The notes: a model not told the origin generated them from the sequence alone. Counted from the stretch's first letter, positions 19,400 to 31,894 are shown. The stretch is 64,000 nt of DNA from Lepidostoma basale (GCA_022606425.2 JAHDVF020000982.1:930001-994000), one strand, 5' to 3'. Numbers and translations are program-made.

Positions 19400-22179
19400 C
19401 AATTTTTAAAGAGTACATGCAAAATGTTACTTATTTTCCGTTGTCGCTGATTCCACACAGTAAAAAATGAACATTCAAAGCATTGCAAATTTGTTAACGC
19501 TGAAAATATTTATGTAATGATAATGTTATTTGTGAAATCAAATAATATTTTACAACGCAAAATACTGTTGATTTAAACATAAATATTTTTTGTGTCACCA
19601 AAAAAATAATACGATTCGGAATCATCTCTGAAAGCACGTTGAGTGTGACAAAATTTTGGCAGTTTTAGACGACATTTATAAACTTTTTGATCCTTTCCGA
19701 CGTTGCCACGCTGAAGGTCGTTGAAAAACTTGACATTTACCGTCAAAAATAGGCACAAATCGATGTAATTTACCATATTGGGATGCGGAAAGATTAACCC
19801 GTGCAACAGTTTAACAAGTTGTTCTTATGCAGACTTACCATGCAACCTGTCAACACATACGACAGCCTTGGAACTTGCTATAAAAGTAATAGTGACATGC
19901 CGGTGAAAACACGTGGCATAGTTCTGGGACCTGTCGTATTGAAAGATTTGATGACATTGCGAGGTCTCTCTAGATGATCCACTTTCACAAGTAAAATTGC
20001 AATAAGTACTGGTGTCCACTCGACAAAGGAACAAACTCTCCCGACGTAGTGACCAATTTAATCAACTCGACAACTTAGAATAGATCTAAATCTAGGTTAT
20101 GTGTAGCCAAGTTTACGCCATACGCCCTTTCACTGTCGGCTATGATCCTGATTGTAAGGGCAGTTATCACATTCCCCGGAATTACGACGACCGCTTTAGG
20201 ACGCCAGAGAGTCGGACTTACTGGAAGCCTTGCTGTTGTCATGCAAGGTGGCGTTTCCCGACATTTTATAGGTACATATCCAGCATACATGTCACGGTGT
20301 GATACTTCTAGTCATTCGATTCCCTTTAAGATTTCCACACAAAATTCTTTTTACTAGCTCTCAAATATTATAAATCGTACTAATTGTTGTCCTGGTATAC
20401 TCAATCGAGCTAAAATCGCAGCGCCATTATCATATATTTAACTGTGTCGGTAAAAAAATCATCACGCCATGTAACCACGAGGAGGTGAAATGTGCGCTGT
20501 ATTTAGATTTCCCCGGGATTTATTGATGAATACATTGTACTGACCTACGCCATCCAATATGTTCGTGCGCAGCTATGCTCCGGTGATACCACATTTTGTC
20601 GATAGACGTCGTTATCCCGCCAGGAAAAGAAGTTCTAGAATATCATCCATTTTGTATTTATGGTCGTGGCTGTATTAAAAAACATGCAATTATAATTAGG
20701 ACTAAAAATATCCATTTAAGCAGAGATACCAACATTCATTTGGGGGTCAAAAAAGATCCCTCCACGTATGGCGATCCTGGAAACGATACAATGCCGTATA
20801 TTCTTTTCACGACAATGGCAATTCAAATGCAATTTTAAGGGCCACCGCAAAAAAAATCTAGTTTGCCATTGTCATGGACAAAAAGAGTATTAAACTATTG
20901 TATTTATAATAATACAAATATTTTCTGTAACGCATTTTTGTCACAATATTGTTTTATAATGATAACTAGTCAAACAAACTCTTCATATTAAGTTTTCATA
21001 GTTAAGTTAACTACTTCTTTTTGGAGGTATTAAGAAAAAATATAGAAAATTCTGGTCGTAATATGAAAAAATTGTGACAAACGCCGCAACAAAAGAACAA
21101 AGACAAAATGGCGTCCGATTCAACACTATTTTCAAAAATTTATGTTTCATAATTACAAAGTTTTCATAATATATTTGTAAATAATGTGTGTTGTACATAA
21201 AAAGAGTGATAATTATTACAAATATTTAATTAAAACACGAAATAAGCTTGATATATTTATGATTTAAGCTAATGGTGACGCATGTCCGTAAAGCGTTACC
21301 GGGATAACCGTACAAACACCTGAATCAACGGTTGACACATCCTGAAAAATACAGTATGGGTGAGGAAGATAGATGTATGTGGCCACACCTATCCTGTAAT
21401 AAGTTATATTTCAGTTTTCCGTGTGTGTTCGTGCATATTACACGTCTCCAGCCGTCTGACAGAATGTAGATATTATCAAATACGAATGGAAATGTGTACA
21501 AATAGCATGTAATTCCAACAGACGCGTGTTTTAATCTAACAGGTGTTTGAAGTAGAATATATTGTTTGTGGCAGTGCTAAGTTTTAGTGTACTACGCCAC
21601 AGTTAGGAGTCGAATAGACATTTATTTTCGGATGATACAATCTTCGCCACTTTTACCGGGCGACCATTTTTAGGTGGCAAGGACACGTATACGAGTATCT
21701 TAAAGTTAATATCAAAATGACGATTATTCCATCGGGTGGCGTCTCGAATTATTCGTCTGTGGTTATGTGCGCGTTTCTCTGTGGTATGTCCTCTGCCCGT
21801 TAGAGGTCGCCGTGTCATCCAGGAGTGTACGGGAATCCTCTATGCCCGGGAGACTTTAAACAAAGAACATTTCTACTGATACTTACCCACAAAGTCTACC
21901 GCTATAGTACGAGGAGCCTTTCTGGTATACCCCACCCTATATTTAGCATGCGGCATGATCGTATTATTTTGTATTGAGTGTGTGTGGCCAGTTGAAATGT
22001 ATTAGTGGCCCGCTCTACCGGTGAACATAAGAACTATTCCTAAAATCCATGGAGATTCAATTATTTATTTTTGAAACTTTACATTATTCAAGTTATATTT
22101 TTGATTCTGTTCTATTATAAACTACTGTATTTATACATATATGCTGGTTCAGTAGTTAAAACACTAATCTTCTGATAAT
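19400..22179. other. Intergenic DNA, no gene recognised
   Basis: Short ORFs only (all under 82 codons, none with a recognisable motif). No internal repeat is shared with other parts of the window. It is relatively repeat-poor for this window and could hold regulatory DNA of either ZAD gene. Confidence 0.45.
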
Positions 22180-23090
22180 TGCGTAGATTTTCACGGTTGG
22201 CAGCAATATGTTTTGTGCGATTTTGGGTAACACCGTGTGATTTCTCCTTCTCGACCGACGTTTCGGAGATCGTTGCAGTCTCCATCTTCAGGGTAATGTG
22301 GTGGTGGTAATAAATGTGATACGAGTTGTGTCTGCTAAGGTACTTCATAATAGAGACGACGGCCTTCGCCCTAAGCCCGCGTGGTATCCGTTGCTACAGA
22401 ATATACAACCCGCCCGACTGAGCGCGCCGCCCGGTGACACACCGTCCGGGAATGGGCTCTTGTGCTAAGCTAATTTAGGGAATAACACACTGCTGGCGAC
22501 ATACCGCCCGGGAATGACCCCTGTGCTAAGCTAATTCGGGGAACCTAGCACAGACTCTTTATTTCTCACGTACACACTGCCGGCGACATGGTACAACAGT
22601 GAAGTAGCTTAGCAGACACAACTCATATCACATTCATCTTTCGATTCTTTCAGGGGGTCCCTCACACCCCAACCCCACAATTCAAGTAACCACAAGTTAC
22701 TCTTCACACACTCACACTCGATACAAGCGCCCAAAACACATCCTCCTTCAGAGGAACAACACGGGCCACAATACACAATCCTTACCTTCACAACCGCCCC
22801 CTCTAACCCCACCACCTACCCCACCCGACCTAACTAATAAACTAAGCATTCCCCCCTTGAAAACCCAAATTAACAAAACCCACCACGTCTCTAAGTAAAT
22901 AAACCTCAATTTCACTCACCATTCCTAATTGTGGCGGAGTAAAAGCCCTAGGACTGAGACTCCCGGGAAAAACATTACCAAAGTCAATCACATTTATTAC
23001 CACCACCACATTACCCTGATGGTGGAGACTGCTACGATCTCCGAAACGTCAGTCGAGAAGGAGAAATCACACAATACCTACTAATCTTAC
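22180..23090. mobile_element. Foldback repeat with tandem centre, interrupted by an insertion
   Basis: Left arm from about 22,180 (GCGTAGATTTTCACGGTTGG), centre with two or more degenerate 59-bp-type units (AATGACCCCTGTGCTAAGCT), right arm from 22,605. The right arm is split at ATCACATT by about 360 bp of LINE-like DNA (22,635-22,994) with the same 8 bases on both sides. Confidence 0.75.
22635..22986. mobile_element. LINE-like insertion inside the foldback repeat
   Basis: Starts CATCTTTCGATTCTTTCAGG and ends near AACATTACCAAAGTCA. It is C-rich, like the 28-29 kb block, and its end resembles GATCAAAGTCAAGTG at 29,255. ATCACATT at 22,627-22,634 and 22,987-22,994 is a target duplication. Confidence 0.6.
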
Positions 23091-23299
23091 GAGGGTAGGG
23101 CATGATGTAGAAAATGTACTTCGGGGTAGGATTTTGCAGGATTGTAGTACCCGTTGATAGTCAAAGTAAGAAAGCGTAATAACCACCCAATTTCTTAAAA
23201 AAAGCCTTTAAACTTGTCAGCGTTGCGTATACATTAGTAATTTCAATAGCCAAATGGCTGAAGGGAGAGCTTACCTTCTCTATCCCGCTGGCCGGCTAT

Positions 23300-23690
23300 T
23301 TAGTTTTAAGCTACAATTTCCTATGTTGTGCCCTTCTCTTGTTAGTAAGGTTGCCCAAGGACACGGCTCGCATTTGTGTTTATGTCGACCCACTCAGCTT
23401 CTATTGACGATTATAGAAACCTTCTTATTCTCCTTGGAGTGCCATGTCAGGTCCCTTCGACGTCGGCTATCACCCTGGCGTAGGCCTCTCTGTCCTGTTT
23501 CAGACGGTTCAAAGTGATGTCCTGGGGAGTTTGCCCAGAGTGGTATCCCTTTGTCTTCTCTGGAAGATTTTCTGTCGGGATGTCCTTCCCTTAGATAAGG
23601 GGATCCAGTTTTATGGCGCTGGAAACTCACCATTCGCCCTCTCTCTATTAGCTATGACAATGGTCACATTGCCCGGGGTTCGCGGGGCCT
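23300..23690 (-). mobile_element. RTE-like LINE fragment, subfamily E related
   Basis: Plus strand GTGCCATGTCAGGTCCCTTC, GACGTCGGCTATCACCCTGG is the counterpart of the end of the 26.1 kb copy. The minus reading there is AYARVIADVEGT and stop. The rest is rearranged. Confidence 0.5.
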
Positions 23691-23699
23691 GAGAGACCA

Positions 23700-26094
23700 C
23701 TCGAGGACGCTAGAGATTAGGATTTGGTACTAGTGTTGCTGGTTTTGTTGCAACATGGCGCATTACGATATTTTTAGGGGCATACTTTCCAGAAAACCAT
23801 ACATCATTGTAGCCCTACTATCCATCATATTACAAAATAATTAATTTAAATGTTTTTGGGTAAGTGTCGAAAGCTAGATTTTCAGCTTTTGAATCTTTTG
23901 TTAGATCAAGTACATATTTCTATATATTTTTTTATATATATTACTCATTAAAATACACCTCTCGCTTATATTAAAATGTGGCAAATTCGCATGACGAACC
24001 TAAACAAAAAGTTTATTCAAAAGCGTTCCTTCTTTTGAATCTTTTATAAATCGATACAACCATTTTTACCCTCGTGCGCATGTCAAGTATTTCCAAGGGC
24101 GAAACGGCTGAGGGGACATAAGCTCGCATCTATCGATATTAATTTTATTGCAACAAGCGATGGTGGATTATGAGTTCCAGGTAAAATGGCGTTACATTCA
24201 TATGGCAGGGAATATTTAAACAAGCAGACGCAGAGATGTGTACTTATATGCAAGTAGGTGGACAAACAACGGGTAGTAAAATTATTTACGTCATAAAATA
24301 GTGGACAATTTGCATCTGTTTAAATACAACGCCATTTTATACAAGTCAGATTGTGAGCAGGGAATTTTATTACGGTGTGTTTTCGCAGATTCTTTGCACT
24401 CTTTTTGACATAAATATTTCGTTTAAAGAACAATGACATTAAAATTGTTTTAAAAAGCTAAACGATATATTTAAGTCAAAAATAGGACAAAGAAACATGC
24501 AAAACCACATATAAATAATATTTGTTGCTTACAAATTGACTTATACTAAATGGCTTCGCATTTAAACTGATAAAAACGTCCGCCTGTGTATGGCGTAAAC
24601 TAATTTTTATGTAATTGTTCTTTAAGATTGGTGAAAACTGTTAAAAAAAACTGTTTTGTGAGATTGGGACATAAAAGTGAAATGAAATTACACTAGATTA
24701 AATGTGGCCTGGAGACCCTTGTGCCTTTTTTCTGGAATGGGCTAGGGATTGTATGAGAGAAGCTAACGAAAAGGTGCTGATGTGTCCTATAACAGCTTCG
24801 GATAAGCGGTGGGTAACCTTCTATGTTTTAAAAAGCCAAACAATATATTTATTTAAAATCAAAAAGAGTGAAAAGAGACATGCGAAAACACACCATAATA
24901 AGAATCATTGCTTACAATTTGCTTGGACTTTATAGGAGACTGCATCATACAGACCTTTCTGAACTCTGTGTTCTAACTTCGCGTACATATCATTAACTTA
25001 GATTATGATCATATAGAGATTAGTAAACCGATCGAATAATAAATAATAATAAAAATTCTGCGTTCCCACATTGCATATAGATGTTCCGAAATAGGGTTGT
25101 ATGTGAAATATACAGGCACAGTAATTGTATTTTTTTGTCATATTTATTTTGTCGAATAACATGTTTTACAAATGTATATATATACTAGCTGACCCAGCGA
25201 ACTTCCGCCTCAGAAATCAATAAATGTTGTGTTAACTTATTCGCTAAATTAAATTCACTTTTTTGTTAAGTTACAATTAATAGGTACTTAAAATGAATTA
25301 AGTTAAATAAAATGCAAAAATCAAAATGAAAATGATTTTAATTACATTAATAAAATCAAACAGATATAAGAGAATTACATGAATGGAATTCAAATGCAAT
25401 AACAGTCGAAATCTGAATGAAAATTGGTAAAAACTCGAAAAATATGCTGATTAATTGCGACGAACGCGTGCACAGTTACCTCAATGGCAGCCAACGAAAG
25501 GACCGCGCAAGCGCAAAGGATATTGCACACCAACACCTTCTACTAGCATTACCGGAACCAACATACAACGCCATGTTCATTTTTAAGCCGTTCCATACAA
25601 AATGTATGAGAAAACATATTTTCGTCGTAATTATTTTTTCGTGTTTTTCCGATGTTTTAACAATTATTTTGTTATCCGGGACGGAAAATCAAAGATCATC
25701 AAAATTGGCCAAGCCATTCTCGAGTTATAAATGGTGCAACTAACACGACTTTGTTTTACATATCGCCTCTTTGCGGGAATAACGTGTTATCTCGAAAAAT
25801 TAAAAAATTGAAAAATGAAACAATATACCCGTCCGAAAGAGACTGTTGTGCTGTCTCTTTCCCTCATAAATTCTCTGTTTTCACTTTAAACATACCATAT
25901 TTTTGTAGAAAATAAAGTTGAACACGGCGGATTTGATTATCGAATAAAAAAAAAACTTTTTTTTCGTAATGTCACGTTATTCTCGCAAAGAGGCGATATA
26001 TACGAGATGTAAAAATCGTAGATGTAAAAAAAAAACATTAAAAATTACTCTGTGTGAAGAAAAATATTTATGCAAATTTACAAAAGTATAATAT
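23700..26094. other. AT-rich intergenic DNA, no gene recognised
   Basis: Contains scattered low-complexity A/T runs. A short inverted pair is visible: ATCGCCTCTTTGCGGGAATA at 25,759 and TATTCTCGCAAAGAGGCGAT at 25,978, about 220 bp apart, perhaps the ends of a small MITE. No ORF with a motif. Confidence 0.45.
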
Positions 26095-26375
26095 TTGAAC
26101 ATCTCTCTCTTATTAAAGTGCCCTGTCAGATCCCCTCGACGTTGGCGATCACTCTGGTAAACTCTTCCCTATCCTGCGCTGTCCGGAATAGCTCCTCCAC
26201 AGTGGTGATTCCCGTCCATTCCCTCACATTGCGCAGCCAGGATATCTGCCTTCTCCCTGCCCCCCTGCGGCCCTCTATTTTTCCCTTCAATATTAGATGC
26301 AGCAGGCGATACTTCTCTCCTCGCAGAACGTGACCCAGATAAGCAATCTTGCGGACTTTGATTAATGTCAAACAT
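26095..26375 (-). mobile_element. RTE-like LINE 3' end, subfamily E
   Basis: Encodes LIKVRKIAYLGHVLRGEKYR, LLHLILKGKIEGRRGAGRRQ, SWLRNVREWTGITTVEELF and DREEFTRVIANVEGI with stop. It is well conserved for 80 residues. Confidence 0.8.
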
Positions 26376-26496
26376 TTGATTTGAACATAACAAAAATAAA
26401 TTAATATGAAACGATGAATACTAGATCGGTCACCTAAAATGTAAACTTGTGAAATTTAAACAATATCTTAATACTTCTTCTTTCTCCTCACATTTT

Positions 26497-26660
26497 CCTG
26501 TTCTTCTTCTTCCTCAGTCTATTCCCGTCCACTCCTGGACAAAGGCCTCCTCCATTCGCTTCCACGTCACTCTTTCTTGTGCAGACTGCATCCAGGTTAT
26601 TCCGACGTGTCTGTTCAGATCATTCTTCCACTGTAGTTTTTTCCCGTTACTATGGGTCTA
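26497..26660 (-). mobile_element. RTE-like LINE 3' fragment, subfamily G
   Basis: Plus strand begins TTCTTCTTCTTCCTCAGTCT (the complement of the (GAA)n tail) and continues CCACTCCTGGACAAAGGCCT, matching the ends of the 32 kb and 37 kb copies. Confidence 0.75.
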
Positions 26661-26661
26661 A

Positions 26662-27544
26662 CAGCAGGAATTATCTTGAATAAAATTACTTGTCGAAGTT
26701 ATTTTAGAAAATTTAAGAAACTGTCTGTTTTCGTCGTCAATAAAAAGTGCAAAATAATAATGTGTTCCTTACATTTTAATACCACTCTCAATTTATTCAA
26801 AATACGTACCGCAATCTTAACATTTAAAGGGTACAATAAACATACACATTAAGTTTGCATTTTGCTGGAATACTATACCATTTAATACATGAATTTAAAA
26901 AAAAAATGCAGTCTGTATATGATTACTATGTGAGAGTATATTTATACAATTTCTTAAAGTAAACCAAAAAATGGCGTAGATTTTTCTTCGCCGCATTATG
27001 TCTTTCAATTGACTATAAAACGATTGGGGTAACCTCAGTTGAGAGGTATTAAAACCATTTACTTGGTAAATGATTAATTTAATTCAATGTACCATGCAGT
27101 TGATTATAATATATTAATAGGATTTTCAAGTTAAATAAACGATTAATGAGATTTTCTATATTCTAATTTAACATGTAATAAAACATTTAATTTCTAAATA
27201 CAATACAGACCTACATACGATTTAATTTTTTCTAGTAAATAATGGTGTAGATTTTAATTCACCATGAATATGTAATTAATCGTAACACGTTTAAAATATA
27301 TTTTCTCAATAGAGTTTATGAACACATGCATATTAAATATTACAATTAAATGATAAATGGCGTAGATTTTTATTCACGTTAATTTAGTCTTGATTAATTT
27401 TACATGTGAGATTGCATAAAATAGTTAATGAATATACGTCAAAACCTGCTACTTTTTAAGTTAATTAAAATATGGCGTAGATTTTTATTCCCCCTAAAAA
27501 AGTTTGTTTTTAATCGTAACACGTTTACTGTAATAATATAGTTT
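26662..27544. other. AT-rich DNA with a short recurring phrase
   Basis: The phrase ATGGCGTAGATTTTTATTC or close variants recurs at about 26,970, 27,240, 27,357, 27,470 and 27,680 (TAAATGGCGTAGATTTTTAT and so on) at spacings of about 110-270 bp, suggesting a diverged tandem repeat. No coding potential. Confidence 0.5.
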
Positions 27545-27650
27545 TTGACTGTACTTATAATAATAATAAATTGGATAATTTATAAAGCGCCATTTTTATG
27601 AATTGCTCATCTCAAGGGCGCTGTAGAAGATGCTCCGTTTACTACATATG
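27545..27650 (-). mobile_element. L2-like LINE 3' UTR fragment
   Basis: Nearly identical to the 3' UTR and (ATT)n tail at 37,660-37,735 (GAGCATCTTCTACAGCGCCC on the minus strand, also the GCGCCATTTTTATGAATT segment). Extremely 5'-truncated copy. Confidence 0.8.
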
Positions 27651-28119
27651 TATATACTACTTGTATAGTAAATTAAATAATGGTGTAGTGCTCTTTCACC
27701 ACATTTAAATATGTTTTAAACGAACAGAGGCTATATTACTGTTTTTTCGTTTGAATATATTTTATACAGGATTACCAAAAGTAAGGACTTACTGATATTG
27801 CCATTCTGTGTTGCGTAGACTCAATCAGTGTATTATTTTTATTGATGATAATTGAACATTATCAAATCTATCCAAAGTCAACCGTGTGAAGACTCGCGTT
27901 AGAATAAGTACCGTTTTCCGTATCTTCAAATATGAAAAACTGAATGCATTTTTTGAAAATCTGAATTGGAAATAGTTTTATTGTCACAAAACGGTTGTAA
28001 TTAATAATGTGCGCATATAATTATTACTGGTTGAATTATTTCTCGGATCTTGGATTAATCCTGCACAATCGTAGACGGTGGTATAGAACAAATCCTAAAG
28101 AACTAATTATAAGCTTGGC

Positions 28120-29260
28120 CAAGTCTTGTCAGTCGCAACAGAAAAAACAACAACAATCAAACGGACACACGTCCCGGGCGCCGGCGTGCCCCGCTCGCTC
28201 CGCCGCCAAATCGGCCACGTGGGCACTGGCGTTCTCACGAGATTCTATTATTACTTTGGTTGCCATCAAGAAGGCCCTTCGCCTCCCGTGCTGCGGCACG
28301 GCTCCAGGCCGAATCACCATACATACTAGCCGCTCTCAACATCGTCCAGTCCCCAGTCCCCACCATTCGGACGCCACAGTCATTGCCGTCTCTGCTGCCC
28401 TACTTAAAGTGCTTCGCCCATCATACCGGTATCGCGCAGGGACCGCATACCCATTTATCTACCACTACAAACACATGCCTCATCTTCGGGTACCTCCCGT
28501 GCAGCGACACGGACTTAGGCTACCGTCTCAACGCCCTGACACTACTCAATGCCGGTAGCTGCCATTCCCCCCGTCAGACGCCGACGGGCAACCGCTCTGA
28601 TTCTTCAATCTCCGTAACCGCCATTCTATCCGTCAGATGCCGCAGTGCATCCGCACGCTCCGCCTTAAATTCGGCCGTCACGACCAGGCAACCCGCGGCA
28701 CATTTTTGTGACAAGTTCACAACGCTTCCCTCCGCTCCATTCGTGATCGTCCCCGACACGTGCTAGACACGGACCGCCATATCACCCGCCATCTTATCCT
28801 GCGCTACCCTTCCCACTGCAATCGCTACTGATCTACGCCACAAACCATACAAACCACTTTCTCCCACCCGCCCCACCTCTATCCTAACCCATCCTGCACC
28901 CCAATCCGTTGCCCCATCGGTCTCCACACAAGATAGCCGGCCCACACCGAGTCACTCCCGCCCCTTTCGGATCCGCAGCAAAACCAACTGGCTCTCGCCC
29001 AAGGCCATTCCCTGTCACCGTCACTCCGTCCACACACCAGACCTTGCCGCCCCCGGCCCCTCCAAAATCCTCCCTACCCGGGTCAAATTCAGTCATAATG
29101 AGTCGGCTTGACCTACAACATCTTCCTAAATCCATTCTACCAAACCACGCCACTTAATATCACATCACAAGTGAACCGTCCAATCAAATTCACACATCAT
29201 CAACTCATACAAGATACGGAGTCATAGCCTTCGGGCTGATACTTCGATAAGAATGATCAA
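28120..29260 (+). mobile_element. GC-rich LINE-like block, probably R1/I-type 3' portion
   Basis: A C-rich block with overlapping ORFs that look non-coding (Pro/Ser/Arg-rich, no motif), ending CATAGCCTTCGGGCTGATAC. The same ending in decayed form (ATAGCCTTTAGGCTGATACT) occurs at about 16,222-16,242. A 56-bp segment at its start (TCCCGGGCGCCGGCGTGCCC, 28,172) is repeated at 29,322. Probably LINE-derived; the strand is inferred from the ending. Confidence 0.4.
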
Positions 29261-29446
29261 AGTCAAGTGTTGGCCATTAAATTGAATTCATTATCGCTCC
29301 GCACACGGCCGCGAACGCAAGTCCCGGGCGCCGGCGTGCCCCTAACGGTCCGCCGCGAAGTCAGCCACGTGGGCACTAACCGGTATCGTTCTGAGATTTT
29401 CATAACCTCACTTCCCAAGTCAACAATAAGGGATTCCACCTATCGT

Positions 29447-30236
29447 GTTTTTTTTTTTTTTTTTTACTTTAGTTGTTCTATTTTTGTTGCCCTGCATTTT
29501 ATTTGTCAGGGCGGTGTGGACTTGTTTAATTTGCATTTCTGCGAAGTAATATATCTTTGGGGTGGCAGAGATTTGCCGAGAAAAAGAAAGAAAGAGTTTA
29601 TAGGGGAGAGAAGAAAAATTGATAGAAGTGGAGTTCCTATTTATAGGATTCCAAGGACTAGCTAATAAGCATCCCGACATTTGCCTTACAACTGAGGGAA
29701 CCATGGAAAACCTCAGTCGGGACGCGACGTACCTGTAAAAAATACATGTGTTATTTATTAATGACCCGCAACCGATCCACCACCATGGTTGCGAAGTCCA
29801 CGAAACTGCATAGTGTATCTTTGTTGCGGAGGATGGCCGGGAGATCTGTGATGTGGATGTCTCTTCTTTGACATTCCTTCTCCAGTTTCCATCTCTCACG
29901 CGTGAAGATTGGGCAGTGGGTGATGATGTGTTTTACTGTTTGCTCTGTTTGTGAATCACAGGGACAGTGCGGTGAGTCTTTGATCTTGAATCTGTGTAGA
30001 TACGAGAGGGTAGTACCATGCCCAGTGAGAATTTGCGAGAGCTGGAACGAAGGTGCTATTCTCTTCCTCAGCTCTTTCGGATCTCTTATGGAGGGGAGAA
30101 AATTCTTGGTCCCGCTTCCGGTGGCGCTGTTCTCGTATCTCTCTTCCCACAGCTGATTCATGTGTTCCACCTCTCGTGTTGCGACACGGCCCAGGCCGAA
30201 TTATCAACCACCACACTGACCTGCCTTAAGGCGGCG
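29447..30236 (-). mobile_element. R1/I-type LINE 3' end with poly(A)
   Basis: The minus strand encodes (30,170-29,751) LSQILTGHGTTLSYLHRF, then a Cys/His block CPCDSQTEQTVKHIITHCPI. This is the C-terminal RNase H end and CCHC knuckle usual in R1/I-type LINEs. The stop is followed by about 280 bp of 3' UTR and a run of about 20 A (T on the plus strand, 29,447-29,465). 5' truncated. Confidence 0.75.
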
Positions 30237-30499
30237 GGCAGGAGAAGGCGGTGAGACAGGAAGAGGCGGCGGGACAGGAAAAAAGCGAAATAGTAATCTA
30301 AGGACTGAGATAGAAAAACTAATCATAGAAAAACATCGTAACCGTATGTTTTGTGTGATATTATTATTTTTTTTTTTTGTATACAACAGGTTTTTATGAC
30401 CCTATTACTGTATACAATTAACATAAATTTTGCATGCATTTTACATACATTTTAAAATACATGTTAAAATAAAACAATTAAAATAAAATAAAACAATAT

Positions 30500-31345
30500 T
30501 TAACAGTTGTGGTATTCCTTAAAGGACGTATAGGTCATTTGGAAAATGTCCACATCGACTGACACCTCATTCAAGAGCACCATACCCCGAGTCATTGTAT
30601 GCTGCGCCAAGACATTTGTCCTGCTATGCGGTATGCACAACAGATCGTGTCTTCTAGCGCGAGCATACCTGTCCGGTGCATTGAGACCATAACACTCTAA
30701 GAGGTATGGGCTATCAATGAGGTTACGGAGTATTTTAAATCCTAAGATCATCAATGTACCCTTTCTTCTTGATTCGAGACTGCGGTACTCTGTGTTAATC
30801 AATAGATCATTGTGGTGCATAAACCTCGGATATACCCCATTCATCCGCATGTAGAGGTATCTCAGAAAATTTTTCTGGATTTGTTCTAATACCTCCACAT
30901 ACTTGTGCTGGTATGGAGACCATACACCACTCGCGTATTCTAATTTTGATCTAACGATGCCGTTAAACATTGATGTCATCGCTTCGGGATTTCGGAACTG
31001 TTTGCAAGTTCTTAAGACAAAACCCAGAAGTTTATAGCCAGTCGATGCCAACATTAACACGTGATCAGAAAAAGTCAGCCTGGGATCAAATACGACACCG
31101 AGATCCTTTATTGTGGAAACTCGTTCCAGAGCCTGATTGTTAATTGTATAAATGAAATCAATTGGTCTTGGAGAACGCGTAAATGTCATTGTAACACATT
31201 TTTTAATGTTTAATTCCAGCTTATTTTCCATTGACCATTTTTCTATCACATCTATGTCAGACTGCAATTTTATGCAGTCATCAATAGACTGGATTCTCGA
31301 AAATAGCTTAAGATCATCTGCAAAGAGCAGACAGGTGCCGTGCCG
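30500..31345 (-). mobile_element. Jockey/CR1-type LINE, 3' half with RT active site
   Basis: An open frame of about 282 residues on the minus strand. It begins inside the reverse transcriptase with HGTCLLFADDLKLFSRIQS (the FADD catalytic motif), then KLELNIKKCVTMTF, IKDLGVVFDPRLTFSDHV and the downstream conserved LEYASGVWSP and IQKNFLRYLYMRM blocks. The 5' part is missing: a foldback repeat starts at about 31,345 where the upstream RT should be. AT-rich repeats (TTTTATTTTATTTTAATTG type) follow the stop on the minus strand. It is the longest open LINE fragment here. Confidence 0.85.
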
Positions 31346-31880
31346 AATTTTGGGTAACAACGTGTGATTTCTCCTTCTCGACCGACGTTTCGGAGATCGT
31401 TGCAGGCTCCATCTTTACGGTAATGTGGTGGTGATAATAAATGTGGGATGAATTGTGTCCGCTAAGGTACTTCATTGATGTATCATATCGCCGGCAGTGT
31501 GTAGAAAAGAAAGTCCACGCTGGGTTCCCCGAATTAGCTTAGCACAGGGGCCATTCCCGGGCGGTATGTCGCCGGCAGTGTTATTCCCCGAATTAGCTTA
31601 GCACAAGGGCCATTCCCGGGCGGTATGTCGCCGGCAGTGTTATTCCCCGAATTAGCTTAGCACAGGGGCCATTCCCGGGCGGTATGTCGCCGACAGTGTT
31701 ATTCCCCGAATGAGCTTAGCACAAGGGGCCATTCCCGGGCGGTGTGTCACCGGGCGGCGCGCTCAGTCGGGTCACAACTCATCCCACATTTATTACCACC
31801 ACCACATTACCCTGAAGATGGAGACTGCGTTACCCAAAATCACACAAAACATATTGCTGCCAACCGTGAAAATCTACGCA
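31345..31880. mobile_element. Foldback repeat with four 59-bp tandem units
   Basis: Left arm about 31,345-31,475 and right arm about 31,769-31,880 are inverted copies (CCTGAAGATGGAGACTGC at right against its complement at left). The right arm lacks a short piece present elsewhere. Between them is the tandem array. It has replaced the 5' part of the LINE ending at 31,345. Confidence 0.8.
31525..31760. repeat. 59-bp tandem array, four units
   Basis: Units start at 31,525, 31,584, 31,643 and 31,702 with TTCCCCGAATTAGCTTAGCA and contain CCATTCCCGGGCGGTATGTC and GCCGGCAGTGTTA. Units differ by only a few bases. GC-rich against AT-rich flanks. Confidence 0.9.
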
Positions 31881-31894
31881 ATTGTCGTAACCGT

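Noticed and set aside
20075..20302. Overlapping ORFs near 20.1-20.3 kb as a small gene
   Set aside because: No motif in either strand, no splice context and several frames open at once; I could not support a product.
22609..22815. Cys-rich 68-codon minus ORF as a secreted peptide
   Set aside because: It spans the junction between the foldback repeat and an inserted LINE-like piece, so it cannot be an old gene; no signal peptide.
28007..28766. Overlapping plus-strand ORFs of 183 and 168 codons as genes
   Set aside because: Pro/Ser/Arg-rich, overlapping in two frames, inside a C-rich LINE-like block repeated elsewhere; no domain.
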